Positions 36,001 through 44,638 of a stretch of 64,000 nucleotides of DNA are shown piece by piece. The number at the start of each line of letters is the position of its first letter. Position 1 is the first letter of the stretch. The DNA comes from Pedobacter duraquae. Its GTDB lineage: Bacteria > Bacteroidota > Bacteroidia > Sphingobacteriales > Sphingobacteriaceae. The notes under the pieces were generated by a model. That model did no database searches, was not told the DNA's origin, and saw only the letters and a program-made list of their open reading frames with translations. The position numbers were made by a program, and so were the translations under genes. Location of the stretch: contig NZ_SNWM01000007.1 of assembly GCF_004362245.1 (NCBI RefSeq), positions 124,001-188,000 on the forward strand, given 5' to 3'.

Positions 36001-37461
36001 ATGAAAAATAACTTTAAAAAATTCGGCTTTCTTTTGGCTGGCGTGCTTGCAGTAAGCAGCTGTAAAAAAGAATACCTGGAAACACTGCCTACGGCAGATG
36101 TTTCTGGCGAAACTGTTTTCGCAACTACCAAAGGTGCACAAGTTGCATTGGAAGGTACTTATAGAATGATGTATACATCTTATACTAACCACGGTAACTT
36201 TGGTCAGAAATCTTACGAGATTGTTTCAGACTTAATGGGTACAGACATTGTGCTTCACGCACAAGGTTATGGTTGGTTTAACACCGATTATCAGTACACT
36301 GCAAATGCAAGTGCTGCTGATGCAGGTAGGTCTGAGCGTATCTGGTATTACTACTATACCCTAATTAACAACGCAAACAGAATCATTGCCAATATCGACA
36401 ACGCTACCGGAACTCCGGCAGAAAGAGAAGATATCAAAGGCCAAGCTTTAGCAATCAGAGCACACTCTTATTTCTATCTGGTGAACTTCTTTCAACAAAC
36501 CTACAAAGGTAATGAGACTAAGCCAGGTGTTCCATTGTACACAACGCCTACCTCTGTTGGTAACCCAAGAGGAACAGTTCAGCAAGACTATACTCAGATC
36601 CTTGCGGATTTGAAACAAGCTGAGACTTTGTTAACGGGAAAAGCGCAAACAGTTAAATCTCACATTAGTGTCGCAGTAACTCAGGGTATTATTGCCCGTG
36701 TTGCACTTCAAATGGAAGACTACGCTACTGCAAGAGACTATGCTAAAAAAGCACGTGGAACTATCGCTCCTATGTCTGGCGCTACGTATAACGCAGGATT
36801 CTCTTCTACAACAAATACTGAGTGGATGTGGGGCTTAACTGTAAACATCGAGCAGGCTACAATCTATGCGTCGTATTTCTCGCACATGGATAACACTGCA
36901 TCTGGATACGCAGGTTTAGGTTCTTACAAAAAGATTACTAAAGCACTTTATGATCAAATCCCAGCTACTGATGCTCGCAAAACAGCATTCAAAGCGCCAG
37001 GTACTACGGGATTGCCAGATTATACAATCTTAAAATTCAGAAAGCCTAGCGCTTCTACCTGGGATGGTGATTATCTGTTGATGCGTGCAGGTGAGATGTA
37101 TCTGATTGAAGCTGAAGCTTCTGCTAGATTAGGTGATGATGCAAATGCGTTAGCAGTATTAACTACCTTGGTTAAAACTAAAAACCCTTCTTATGCTTTC
37201 GCTGGTACAGGAACTGCATTGCTTAACGAGATCTTATTACAAAGAAGAATCGAGTTATATGGTGAAGGTTTCCAATTGAATGACATCAAACGTCTTAAAC
37301 AAGGTTTAGTAAGACCTACAGGAGCTGGAAATCACGGCGCACCAAACTTTGATGCGGTGACTTATACTTTGCCTGATGCTTCTCCTAAATTCTTAATGAG
37401 AATTCCTCAGTCTGAGATTAACACTAACAAATCTTTCACTGCTGCTGATCAGAATCCATAG
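36001..37461 (+). CDS. SusD/RagB-family nutrient-binding lipoprotein (pair 2)
   Basis: A 486-aa SusD lipoprotein with lipobox AVSSC (Cys21); the ATG at 36001 gives the signal, while a frame opening at 35977 overlaps the SusC stop. It has the classical SusD N-terminal (YLETLPTADVSGETVFATTKGAQVALEGTYRMM, then IKGQALAIRAHSYFYLVNFFQQTY) and the C-terminal RagB/SusD domain (LMRAGEMYLIEAEASARLGD, NEILLQRRIELYGEGFQLNDIKRL). This class differs from the SusD-like_2 type of pair 1, so the two pairs are not a simple duplication. A bidirectional terminator follows at 37505-37541. Confidence 0.95.
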   Translation: MKNNFKKFGFLLAGVLAVSSCKKEYLETLPTADVSGETVFATTKGAQVALEGTYRMMYTSYTNHGNFGQKSYEIVSDLMGTDIVLHAQGYGWFNTDYQYTANASAADAGRSERIWYYYYTLINNANRIIANIDNATGTPAEREDIKGQALAIRAHSYFYLVNFFQQTYKGNETKPGVPLYTTPTSVGNPRGTVQQDYTQILADLKQAETLLTGKAQTVKSHISVAVTQGIIARVALQMEDYATARDYAKKARGTIAPMSGATYNAGFSSTTNTEWMWGLTVNIEQATIYASYFSHMDNTASGYAGLGSYKKITKALYDQIPATDARKTAFKAPGTTGLPDYTILKFRKPSASTWDGDYLLMRAGEMYLIEAEASARLGDDANALAVLTTLVKTKNPSYAFAGTGTALLNEILLQRRIELYGEGFQLNDIKRLKQGLVRPTGAGNHGAPNFDAVTYTLPDASPKFLMRIPQSEINTNKSFTAADQNP

Positions 37462-37504
37462 ATCTCAGTATATAGGTTAGGGTACTGAAAAAGTATCCCA
37501 CACT

Positions 37505-37541
37505 AAAAATGCCCTGACAGTTCGCTATCAGGGCATTTTTT
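37505..37541 (+). terminator. bidirectional-looking intrinsic terminator after SusCD pair 2
   Basis: AAAAATGCCCTGA (37505-37517) pairs with TCAGGGCATTTTT across a 10-nt loop. The A/T runs on both sides could terminate SusD pair 2 and also the leftward LD-carboxypeptidase gene, whose stop is 49 bp away. Confidence 0.9.
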
Positions 37542-37589
37542 ATGTACAGTATCGGAAAACTCTCTGCGAATTATACGCGGACCTACGAT

Positions 37590-38486
37590 TTAGGACTGAA
37601 AAGTGACCCCTTCGGCTGAAACTTGAAGCGCAACGTGCTGCCCGAGAATGACTGCTCTGTTGTCATCAATATGTCCAATCGGGAAATCAAAACAAATCGG
37701 GAAACCATATTCTTTTACAAGATTGTGGATGATTTCCTGTGGTGTCTCTCCAAAAGGAATTGTTTCGGTCTCAATCTCATTCAGGGCACCAACAATTAAA
37801 CCTTTTAACCGGGCCAATTTTCCTGATCTTTTCAGCATGCGCATCATCCTGTCGATTGAAGACTCTTGCTCTCCTACATCTTCCAGAAAAAGAATTTTAT
37901 CGGTATAATCCATTTCCGAAACTGAGCCGGACAGCATAACGAGCAGTGTTAAATTTCCTCCAATCAATACACCCTCTGTGTTTCCAGGGATGTTTAACGG
38001 AGATGGAGGGATCTTGTATATGTTTGGTTTTCCAAATAAGGCGTTGTGCAGCGATAAGAGTGATTCGTTGCTGGCATCACTAAAGGTATAGGGCATTTGG
38101 CCATGGATACTCATGGTATTATTCTCGCCCAGTAGATGGGATAGTAACACGGTGATATCGCTAAAGCCGATGATCCATTTTGGAAAGGCATTGAAAACTG
38201 TGAAATCCAGTTCATCAATAATACGGATGGTACCGTATCCACCCCTGCCGGCAATAATTGCCTTGATTTCCGGATCATCCAGAAAACGTTGGAGGTCTAA
38301 AGCACGCAAGGCGTCACTGCCGGCAAACTGATTTTCTGAGGCGTATACACTTTCGCCTATAATAACTTCCAGACCCCATTCCTGCAACAGCGCTACCGCA
38401 TCGTCTATTCGTTTAGGTAGTTTTTTTGCCGGACAAACTATTGCAAGTTTGTCCCCTTTTTTTAAATGTGGCGGCTGTTGAATCAT
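37590..38486 (-). CDS. S66-family LD-carboxypeptidase
   Basis: About 298 aa from the ATG at 38486 (MIQQPPHLKKGDKLAIVCPA); a longer frame from 38582 would overlap metG. The S66 fold and triad are visible: Ser in WIIGFSDITVLLSHLL, Glu in KILFLEDVGEQESSIDRMMRML, and His in FDFPIGHIDDNRAVILG. Family members remove the terminal D-Ala from recycled muropeptide tetrapeptides (LdcA) or cleave microcin C7 (MccF). Peptidoglycan recycling is the more likely role, with no signal peptide and therefore cytosolic. It diverges from metG with 40 bp between the starts, so their promoters overlap. Confidence 0.9.
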   Translation of the reverse strand: MIQQPPHLKKGDKLAIVCPAKKLPKRIDDAVALLQEWGLEVIIGESVYASENQFAGSDALRALDLQRFLDDPEIKAIIAGRGGYGTIRIIDELDFTVFNAFPKWIIGFSDITVLLSHLLGENNTMSIHGQMPYTFSDASNESLLSLHNALFGKPNIYKIPPSPLNIPGNTEGVLIGGNLTLLVMLSGSVSEMDYTDKILFLEDVGEQESSIDRMMRMLKRSGKLARLKGLIVGALNEIETETIPFGETPQEIIHNLVKEYGFPICFDFPIGHIDDNRAVILGQHVALQVSAEGVTFQS

Positions 38487-38506
38487 TGGTAAAACCCTTA
38501 TCTTTG
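38478..38506 (+). promoter_or_regulatory. metG promoter, TTG-N18-TATCTTTG
   Basis: TTG at 38478-38480 and TATCTTTG at 38499-38506 with an 18-bp spacer match the Bacteroidota consensus. The -7 box ends 20 bp before the TTG start of metG. The -33 element lies in the first codons of the divergent LD-carboxypeptidase gene. Confidence 0.7.
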
Positions 38507-38526
38507 GCAAAATAATAAAAATAGTT

Positions 38527-40635
38527 TTGGATAACAGTAAAATAAAAAGATATACCGTTACAGCGGCTTTGCCATATACCAACGGACCAGTGCATATCGG
38601 TCACCTCGCTGGAGTTTACCTTCCTGCGGATACTTACGTGCGTTATCTGCGCGCAAATAACAGGGACGTAAAGTTTATCTGTGGCTCTGATGAAAATGGT
38701 GTTCCTATCACTCTAAAAGCCAAAAAAGAGGGAATTACCCCGCAACAGGTTGTTGATAAATACCACAAAATTATCGGGGATTCTTTTCAGGAATTTGGCG
38801 TGTCTTTTGATATCTACCATAGAACATCGTCATTAACCCACCACCAGACGGCTTCAGATTTCTTTGAAAATCTTTACAACAAGGGTGTTTTTACGGAGGA
38901 AATCACTGAGCAGTACTACGACGAAAAAGCACAGACTTTTCTTGCTGACCGCTACATAACCGGGACCTGTCCAAATTGTGGTTTCGAACACGCTTACGGT
39001 GATCAATGTGAAAACTGTGGGACTACACTGAATGCAACCGACCTGATCAATCCTAAATCTACCCTTTCCGGAGAACCTCCTGTGCGTAAGGAAACAAAAA
39101 ACTGGTTTTTGCCGCTTGATCAGTATGAAGATCGACTAAGAGCCTATATAGAGAGCCACAAGGAATGGAAACCTAATGTATATGGTCAATGTCAAAGCTG
39201 GTTAAAAGCAGGCCTTCACCCGCGTGCTATGACCCGTGATTTGGACTGGGGTGTTAAGGTTCCTGTAAAAGGAGCAGATGGCAAGGTTTTATACGTTTGG
39301 TTTGATGCACCTATTGGTTATATTTCTGCTACCAAGGAGCTTTTCAACTACGCTAATCTTGATGTCTGGAATCCCAAAGCCGAAGAGTTTTATATCAACC
39401 AGAATGGTGTTGAAAAAGGACATTGGGAAGAATATTGGAAAGACGATTCAACCAAGCTTGTTCACTTTATTGGTAAAGACAATATCGTTTTCCACTGTAT
39501 TATTTTCCCGGCGATGTTAATGGCTCATGGGGATTATATCCTGGCTGATAACGTGCCTGCTAATGAATTCCTGAACCTGGAAGGGCAGAAGATCTCTACC
39601 TCAAAGAACTGGGCGGTATGGCTAAATGAGTATCTGATAGATTTTAAAGATAAACAGGATGTGTTGCGTTATGTATTAACTGCAACGGCTCCCGAAACTA
39701 AAGACAACGACTTTACCTGGAAAGATTTCCAGGCGAGAAATAACAATGAGCTTGTTGCTGTGCTTGGCAATTTTATCAATAGGGTAACGGTGCTCACACA
39801 TAAATACTTTGAAGGTAAGGTGCCGATGCTCATGGAGCTCACCGCAGAAGATCAGCAGGTGATAGAAGACCTTGCTGCTTATCCGGCAAAGGTTAGTGCC
39901 TCGATAGAGCAGTACCGTTTTAGAGAAGCCCTTACCGAAGTGATGAATGTGGCCCGTTTGGGTAATAAATACTTGGCAGACACTGAGCCCTGGAAAGCAA
40001 TTAAAACAGAAGAAGACCGGGTAAGAACGATCCTGAATATTAGCTTACAGATTGCCGCAACTATAGAGATCTTAATTGAGCCATTCCTTCCTTTTACAGC
40101 GAATAAGTTGATGAAGATGCTCAATTATGGCGGCTATTTATGGGCTGATGCCGGAAAAATGGGCTTGTTGCAACGTGGTCATCAATTGAACCAACCTGAG
40201 CTTTTGTTTGAGAAAATTGAAGACGAACAGGTCCAGGCACAGATTGACAAGCTAAATGCGAGCAAAGCGCAAAATACACTGGCTAACGCTGTTGTTGCAC
40301 CTGCCAAAGAGAACATTTCTTTTGAAGATTTTAGTGCAGTGGACATCAGGGTAGCAACTATTACCGCCGCAGTGAAAGTTGAGAAAACCAAGAAGCTGCT
40401 GAAGTTAACCCTGGATACAGGGATTGACGAGCGTACCGTTGTTTCGGGAATTGCAGAGCACTATAAGCCCGAAGATATTATTGGGCAGCGTGTAAGCGTT
40501 GTTGTTAACCTCGCGCCACGTGAGATTAAAGGAATTTTATCACAGGGAATGATTTTAATGTCTGAAAATTCAGAAGGAAAACTTACTTTTGTGGCTCCTG
40601 TGGAAAATCATAGCGCTGGTAGCGTGATCAAATAG
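38527..40635 (+). CDS. metG: methionyl-tRNA synthetase
   Basis: Charges tRNA-Met, 702 aa, cytosolic. The HIGH signature is YTNGPVHIGHLAGVY, the zinc knuckle CPNCGFEHAYGDQCENCG is present, the KMSKS motif is KISTS within LEGQKISTSKNWAVW, and the anticodon-binding helices follow. A C-terminal EMAP/Trbp111-like tRNA-binding domain (SFEDFSAVDIRVATITAAVKVE to the end) makes it the dimeric long form. The start is a TTG at 38527: no ATG occurs before the conserved RYTVTAALPYTNGP, and a good promoter lies just upstream. tRNA-Arg follows after 5 bp. Confidence 0.96.
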   Translation: MDNSKIKRYTVTAALPYTNGPVHIGHLAGVYLPADTYVRYLRANNRDVKFICGSDENGVPITLKAKKEGITPQQVVDKYHKIIGDSFQEFGVSFDIYHRTSSLTHHQTASDFFENLYNKGVFTEEITEQYYDEKAQTFLADRYITGTCPNCGFEHAYGDQCENCGTTLNATDLINPKSTLSGEPPVRKETKNWFLPLDQYEDRLRAYIESHKEWKPNVYGQCQSWLKAGLHPRAMTRDLDWGVKVPVKGADGKVLYVWFDAPIGYISATKELFNYANLDVWNPKAEEFYINQNGVEKGHWEEYWKDDSTKLVHFIGKDNIVFHCIIFPAMLMAHGDYILADNVPANEFLNLEGQKISTSKNWAVWLNEYLIDFKDKQDVLRYVLTATAPETKDNDFTWKDFQARNNNELVAVLGNFINRVTVLTHKYFEGKVPMLMELTAEDQQVIEDLAAYPAKVSASIEQYRFREALTEVMNVARLGNKYLADTEPWKAIKTEEDRVRTILNISLQIAATIEILIEPFLPFTANKLMKMLNYGGYLWADAGKMGLLQRGHQLNQPELLFEKIEDEQVQAQIDKLNASKAQNTLANAVVAPAKENISFEDFSAVDIRVATITAAVKVEKTKKLLKLTLDTGIDERTVVSGIAEHYKPEDIIGQRVSVVVNLAPREIKGILSQGMILMSENSEGKLTFVAPVENHSAGSVIK

Positions 40636-40640
40636 GCAAT

Positions 40641-40712
40641 GGTCCCGTAGTTCAACGGATAGAATAGAAGTTTCCTAAACTTTAGATATGAGTTCGATTC
40701 TCGTCGGGACCA
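40641..40712 (+). tRNA. tRNA-Arg (anticodon CCU)
   Basis: A full cloverleaf can be drawn: acceptor GGTCCCG/CGGGACC, D-stem GTTC/GAAT with loop AACGGATA, anticodon stem GAAGT/ACTTT with loop TTCCTAA (anticodon CCT), a 4-nt variable loop, T-stem ATGAG/CTCGT with TTCGATT, and discriminator A at 40712. CCA is not encoded. It reads AGG codons. It follows metG by 5 bp, possibly in the same transcript, with its own terminator downstream. Confidence 0.95.
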
Positions 40713-40737
40713 CGTAAAAATTTTAACAAGTCAAACG

Positions 40738-40766
40738 GCCTTTCTGATTGCAGAGAGGCTTTTTTG
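40738..40766 (+). terminator. intrinsic terminator after tRNA-Arg
   Basis: GCCTTTCTG (40738-40746) pairs with CAGAGAGGC (40751-40759), one G-U pair, 4-nt loop, then six T. It lies 25 bp after the tRNA. Confidence 0.85.
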
Positions 40767-40770
40767 TTTA

Positions 40771-41433
40771 TCACCCAAAAACTCTCCAATGCCCTTCTGA
40801 TATAACTTCTAGTCCATCTGCCGTAACTTTGATAGCTGTTTGGTCATCTATCGCGTATGACGGTATTGGAAGCGTTGCGGCTAACTTCTCAAGCTCGGCC
40901 ATGGAATTTTCAGGAAACCATTCGTGATCCATATGCGGGTGGATGGCAAAATCAAGGATGTTCAAGGATTTACCCGTTTCTGCCGGCAAGGCATGATTAC
41001 CGTAAGTAGTTCCATAGCGGGTCATTACCATGCTACCGGCACTTAAACCCACATAGACAATTTTCGCCAGTATCGGTGGCAGCAGATCTGCCAGGCCCGA
41101 CTGCTTCATCCAATAGCATAGGTACTGGCAGTCGCCACCTCCAATCAATAAAGCATCGGTTTCCCGAAGCATAGGTAACCAAAGTTCCGGTTTCAGCGTA
41201 GGTAAAGCAGTTAGCTCCAATAACCCTAATGACTTCCAGCCTAGGTCACAGAAAGAGTCGCCTAAAGATCCGCAGATTACTTTTCTGGAAAGCTCTGTGC
41301 CGCCGGGAATAGCGTATATCGCCGTCGGTACAAAAAGTGCAGTCGACTCAGCAATGGGCTTGCCCAGCAGATCAACCAATGCATTTCGGATGCTCGTGTT
41401 GCTAATCCCGGCAGAAGTTAAAAGAAATTTCAT
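40771..41433 (-). CDS. peptidase E-like S51 family / type 1 glutamine amidotransferase-like protein
   Basis: A 220-aa cytosolic serine peptidase-fold protein. The nucleophile elbow is VYVGLSAGSMVM, the glycine-rich ALLIGGGDCQYLCYW precedes it, and a C-terminal FAIHPHMDHEWFPENS gives the His region. In E. coli, peptidase E (S51) cleaves Asp-Xaa dipeptides; the family also includes cyanophycinase. Dipeptidase E-like activity is the likely role. It is monocistronic and convergent with the tRNA-Arg/metG unit. The 128 bp upstream contains no recognised gene. Confidence 0.85.
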   Translation of the reverse strand: MKFLLTSAGISNTSIRNALVDLLGKPIAESTALFVPTAIYAIPGGTELSRKVICGSLGDSFCDLGWKSLGLLELTALPTLKPELWLPMLRETDALLIGGGDCQYLCYWMKQSGLADLLPPILAKIVYVGLSAGSMVMTRYGTTYGNHALPAETGKSLNILDFAIHPHMDHEWFPENSMAELEKLAATLPIPSYAIDDQTAIKVTADGLEVISEGHWRVFG

Positions 41434-41560
41434 GGGATTATTAAGTTGATGGTCATTTGTACCTGCAATGTTAATTTCTGCATACCTCTTATTTTATTAG
41501 ATGTGTTTTCTTCCTAACAAATATCCGCAAAGATATTACGAGATCGGGGTGTTCATCACG

Positions 41561-41627
41561 ACAAAATATGAGGGGATTTGTGCCAGATAAATGAGTTAAC
41601 GTAAACTATTTTGATCGTATGTATCCT
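41561..41627 (-). repeat. diverged repeat: remnant of a rhamnosidase gene 3' end
   Basis: About 66 bp aligns, with roughly three quarters identity, to 44573-44638, which spans the last codons, stop and 3' flank of the GH78 gene. Read on the minus strand it encodes IHTIKIVYVN, matching the GH78 C-terminus KHTLKIVYLN. It directly follows the barrel gene at 41632-44403, so that gene is flanked on both sides by the homologous sequence. Confidence 0.7.
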
Positions 41628-41631
41628 TGGT

Positions 41632-44403
41632 TTAGAACTTAAAGAACGTATCCTTCCCACCAACTTTTCCACCAAAGTTCTGGATGTTGTATGTTAATGT
41701 TACTAAACCATGTCTGCCCAGGTTATTAATCCGCATATCCCTAACAGAATTATCAATAATATTAACGTACCTCCTGGTATTTGCATTTAATATATCATTT
41801 ACTGCAAATTTCAACTGTGCCCTATCATTTTTCATAAACAGTAGTGTTAAAGCGGCATTCCAGATCTTAACATCATTGTTATAGCCCGCTACGGTTTGGG
41901 TGCTGTGCTGAATCCTATAGGTAGTTTCCCAGACCATTTTTTTGGGTAAGCGTACTATGAATTCTGTTTCACTACTGTGGGTGTAAAAGTTGATATCCCT
42001 GTAAAACGAATCATCATAAGCACTTTTGTTGTAGACAACACTATAGGTCTCTCCCAACTCCATCTTATCATTTAGATTAATCCTGCCATTGGCCCTTGGG
42101 CCTATCTGATAAGTACGGGCAAAACTTCTTAGTCCATTAACAGAAACGATATTTCTATTAAAGTTTCCGAAAAAGCCTCCGCCAATACTAAACTGTCTTT
42201 TAGCGCTTTTAAAGTCCTTGTTCAGACTCCCGTTCATATGCAACCTGATAATTCCATCGGCATTAACTGGTTTATTGGTCTGTATTCCCTGATCAATAGT
42301 TCTTTCCATAATTACCGCATCATTTTGCAAAGCCCCATTCGCATTAAGGCTATAATTTAAGCTACGTTTGGTATCATATTTATATAAGTTCAGGTTGATC
42401 TGATGAGATCTTGCCGGTAGTAAGTTAGGGTTTCCCAGTTGTACATAAAATGGATTTGTGTTATTGGCTACAGGCTGAATATAAGTTACGTCAGGTTCTC
42501 TAAAAGAAGGCGTATAACTGAAACTATAGCCCTTGTAGTTGATATTTAAGGAGGCGGCAAAGAACTGGAAATTTTGATCAAATGATGGATAGCTGCTGAA
42601 ACCATTTTCTAAACTAATCATGTTGTAAACAAATCCTGGTTGAATGCTCAGGTCTTTATTCAATTTCCATCTCAAATTGATGCGTGCATTCGCTTTATAC
42701 CCACTCTGTGCAACAGTCTGGGATAATTCAGGCACCGCAACATCATAAGCTTGATTTAGGGGGTCTTTATAGAAAGTGTAAAGTGCATTCTCATTATCAA
42801 TATAATTTGCGTTAACGGCAAACCTTAAACTTAATTTCTTGCTAATCGGTTCACTGTAGTTTGTGCTTAGATAGATCCCAAAGTTCCTAATGTTATTATC
42901 TCTTAACTGATCTAAAAACGCAGTAGATACAGGATCATAAAAATTAGTAGTCGAATTGTTAAAATTATCGCTCAGGTTGTCTCTTTTAGTGATACTTACA
43001 CTCGTATTGAAAGACCGTCCAGATTTTTTAAAATCTTTCCATAAGCTGGTCAGCAAGGAATACTCTGCGTTGTTGGCTGTATATCTGGAGCTATTTATTC
43101 CGCTGTTTACCAGCTCACTGGAGCCATTTCTACTCTCCAGCTGCTCATTGTTTAGGTTACGAAGTAAATTGAGCGTTACCGTTGGTTCGAAGGTGAAATT
43201 TGTTAAACTATCTATTTTCCAATCTGCTTTGCCTCCAAAATTATGGCTATAGCTCTTGCTCCGTTTGTTGGTATTGGTGCTTGAAAATAATTTATCGTTT
43301 CCTAAATTCTGATCGATATTTACCAGCTGTTCAAGAAGATTATCTCCCTGTCCAAAGAAATATTTTCCGTTAAGCTTGATCCCTCCTTTGGTTAGCGTAT
43401 TAAAGTTTGCACCTGCACCTGCTGATTTTTGGATCCCTGTAGAAGATCCCCCAAAACTAACATTATTTAGGGAGAAGACATCTCCATCAATACTAACCGA
43501 ATTAACTCCCGCCCTGCTAAAACCGCCAATCCGCGAAACGTCTCCAATGCTGAAGCCTGGTTTATTGATATTATTTGAATAAGCCAGGACACTAACTTGC
43601 GTGGTATCCCTGAAAAAGTTCATGATCCCTCCCGTTTCATAAAGTTCTTTTAAGCCAACACCGGCATATAACTTTCCGAAAGCCCCCTTTTTAATTGCTT
43701 TTTTCAATTTCAAATTGATAACCTGTGGGGTATTACCGGCTAACAAATCCAGATCCCTGCGTTTCGCTTCAGGATCATCGCTGATCATTACTTTATCTAT
43801 AATATTTGAGGGAAGGTTTTTTGTCGCCATTTGTTGATCGCCACCAAAGAACTCTTTACCATCGACTAAAATTTTGCTCACGCTCTTGCCGTTAACCTGT
43901 ATCGAGCCATCGGCTGCAACAGCCACTCCAGGTAGTTTTTTCAGCAGGTCTTCTACAACCGCAGAAGGCAAAGTTTTAAATGATTCTGCGTTAAATTCGA
44001 TAGTGTCTTTTCTTACTATGATTGGTGGCCGTTCGGAAAGGATGACAACCTCATTCAGGTTATTTCTTTTTTCGGAAAGGAATAATTTTTCCAGGTTTAA
44101 GTTCGGCTCCGCTGTGGTGAGCGTTATTTCCATTCGCAATATATTGTACATCCAGGCATTAATTACCAGGCGGTATTTTATACCTAAATCCAGATTGGGA
44201 ATCTTAAATATACCCTTATCATCCGATAGTTTATACGTTGTTAAAACGGTGTCAGCTCCTTTAAATACTGAAACGGTGGCGTAATTTAATGTGTTTTTGT
44301 GATTGGTGCTATCCACCAATGTTCCAGTAACTGTTCCCTTCTGGGCAAACAATAATTGGGTGGAAAACATTAAAACGAGCGCAAGTAAAATTTTCTTCAT
44401 CAT
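41632..44403 (-). CDS. outer-membrane beta-barrel, TonB-receptor-like protein (OMP_b-brl_3 type)
   Basis: A 923-aa outer-membrane protein. The signal peptide ends after LLFAQ (about residue 21), then a carboxypeptidase-regulatory-like/CNA-B-type domain (GTVTGTLVDSTNHKNTLNYA to about 110). A plug-like region follows (LPSAVVEDLLKKLPGVAVAADG, VNGKSVSKILVDGKEFFGGD, NIIDKVMISDDPEAKRRDLDL), then a large aromatic-rich barrel. No TonB box was identified and there is no SusD partner. This class is frequent in Sphingobacteriaceae, with poorly known ligands. It lies 200 bp downstream of the GH78 gene in the same direction, so it may import rhamnose-containing products. It is flanked by a diverged direct repeat. 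Confidence 0.88.
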   Translation of the reverse strand: MMKKILLALVLMFSTQLLFAQKGTVTGTLVDSTNHKNTLNYATVSVFKGADTVLTTYKLSDDKGIFKIPNLDLGIKYRLVINAWMYNILRMEITLTTAEPNLNLEKLFLSEKRNNLNEVVILSERPPIIVRKDTIEFNAESFKTLPSAVVEDLLKKLPGVAVAADGSIQVNGKSVSKILVDGKEFFGGDQQMATKNLPSNIIDKVMISDDPEAKRRDLDLLAGNTPQVINLKLKKAIKKGAFGKLYAGVGLKELYETGGIMNFFRDTTQVSVLAYSNNINKPGFSIGDVSRIGGFSRAGVNSVSIDGDVFSLNNVSFGGSSTGIQKSAGAGANFNTLTKGGIKLNGKYFFGQGDNLLEQLVNIDQNLGNDKLFSSTNTNKRSKSYSHNFGGKADWKIDSLTNFTFEPTVTLNLLRNLNNEQLESRNGSSELVNSGINSSRYTANNAEYSLLTSLWKDFKKSGRSFNTSVSITKRDNLSDNFNNSTTNFYDPVSTAFLDQLRDNNIRNFGIYLSTNYSEPISKKLSLRFAVNANYIDNENALYTFYKDPLNQAYDVAVPELSQTVAQSGYKANARINLRWKLNKDLSIQPGFVYNMISLENGFSSYPSFDQNFQFFAASLNINYKGYSFSYTPSFREPDVTYIQPVANNTNPFYVQLGNPNLLPARSHQINLNLYKYDTKRSLNYSLNANGALQNDAVIMERTIDQGIQTNKPVNADGIIRLHMNGSLNKDFKSAKRQFSIGGGFFGNFNRNIVSVNGLRSFARTYQIGPRANGRINLNDKMELGETYSVVYNKSAYDDSFYRDINFYTHSSETEFIVRLPKKMVWETTYRIQHSTQTVAGYNNDVKIWNAALTLLFMKNDRAQLKFAVNDILNANTRRYVNIIDNSVRDMRINNLGRHGLVTLTYNIQNFGGKVGGKDTFFKF

Positions 44404-44572
44404 ATTAGAATCTACTTACCAGACGCCAGATTGGCTAAAACGTTGCATAAACGAATCAATTAGTTTTAGCGATATTACCCAATAACAGAATTGTTACGAA
44501 GTTTTTCGTAGATGTTGTTGCGTAGAGGGTTGTGTCAAAGATTTAAAATCAACACTGATAGCTGTAGTTGCT

Positions 44573-44638
44573 GCAAAATAAATTGGATTTCTGCCAAATA
44601 AAACTAGTTCAGATAAACAATTTTGAGTGTATGTTTCC
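44573..44638 (-). repeat. second copy of the diverged repeat, at the GH78 3' end
   Basis: This is the counterpart of 41561-41627 and lies over the last 11 codons, stop codon and 3' flank of the GH78 gene. The offset between copies is 3011 bp. Shared sequence extends past the stop codon, so it is not only conserved protein. Confidence 0.7.

Noticed and set aside
41561..44638. Composite transposon around the barrel gene
   Set aside because: The flanking repeats are short, diverged and belong to a rhamnosidase 3' end; there are no terminal inverted repeats, target duplications or transposase.
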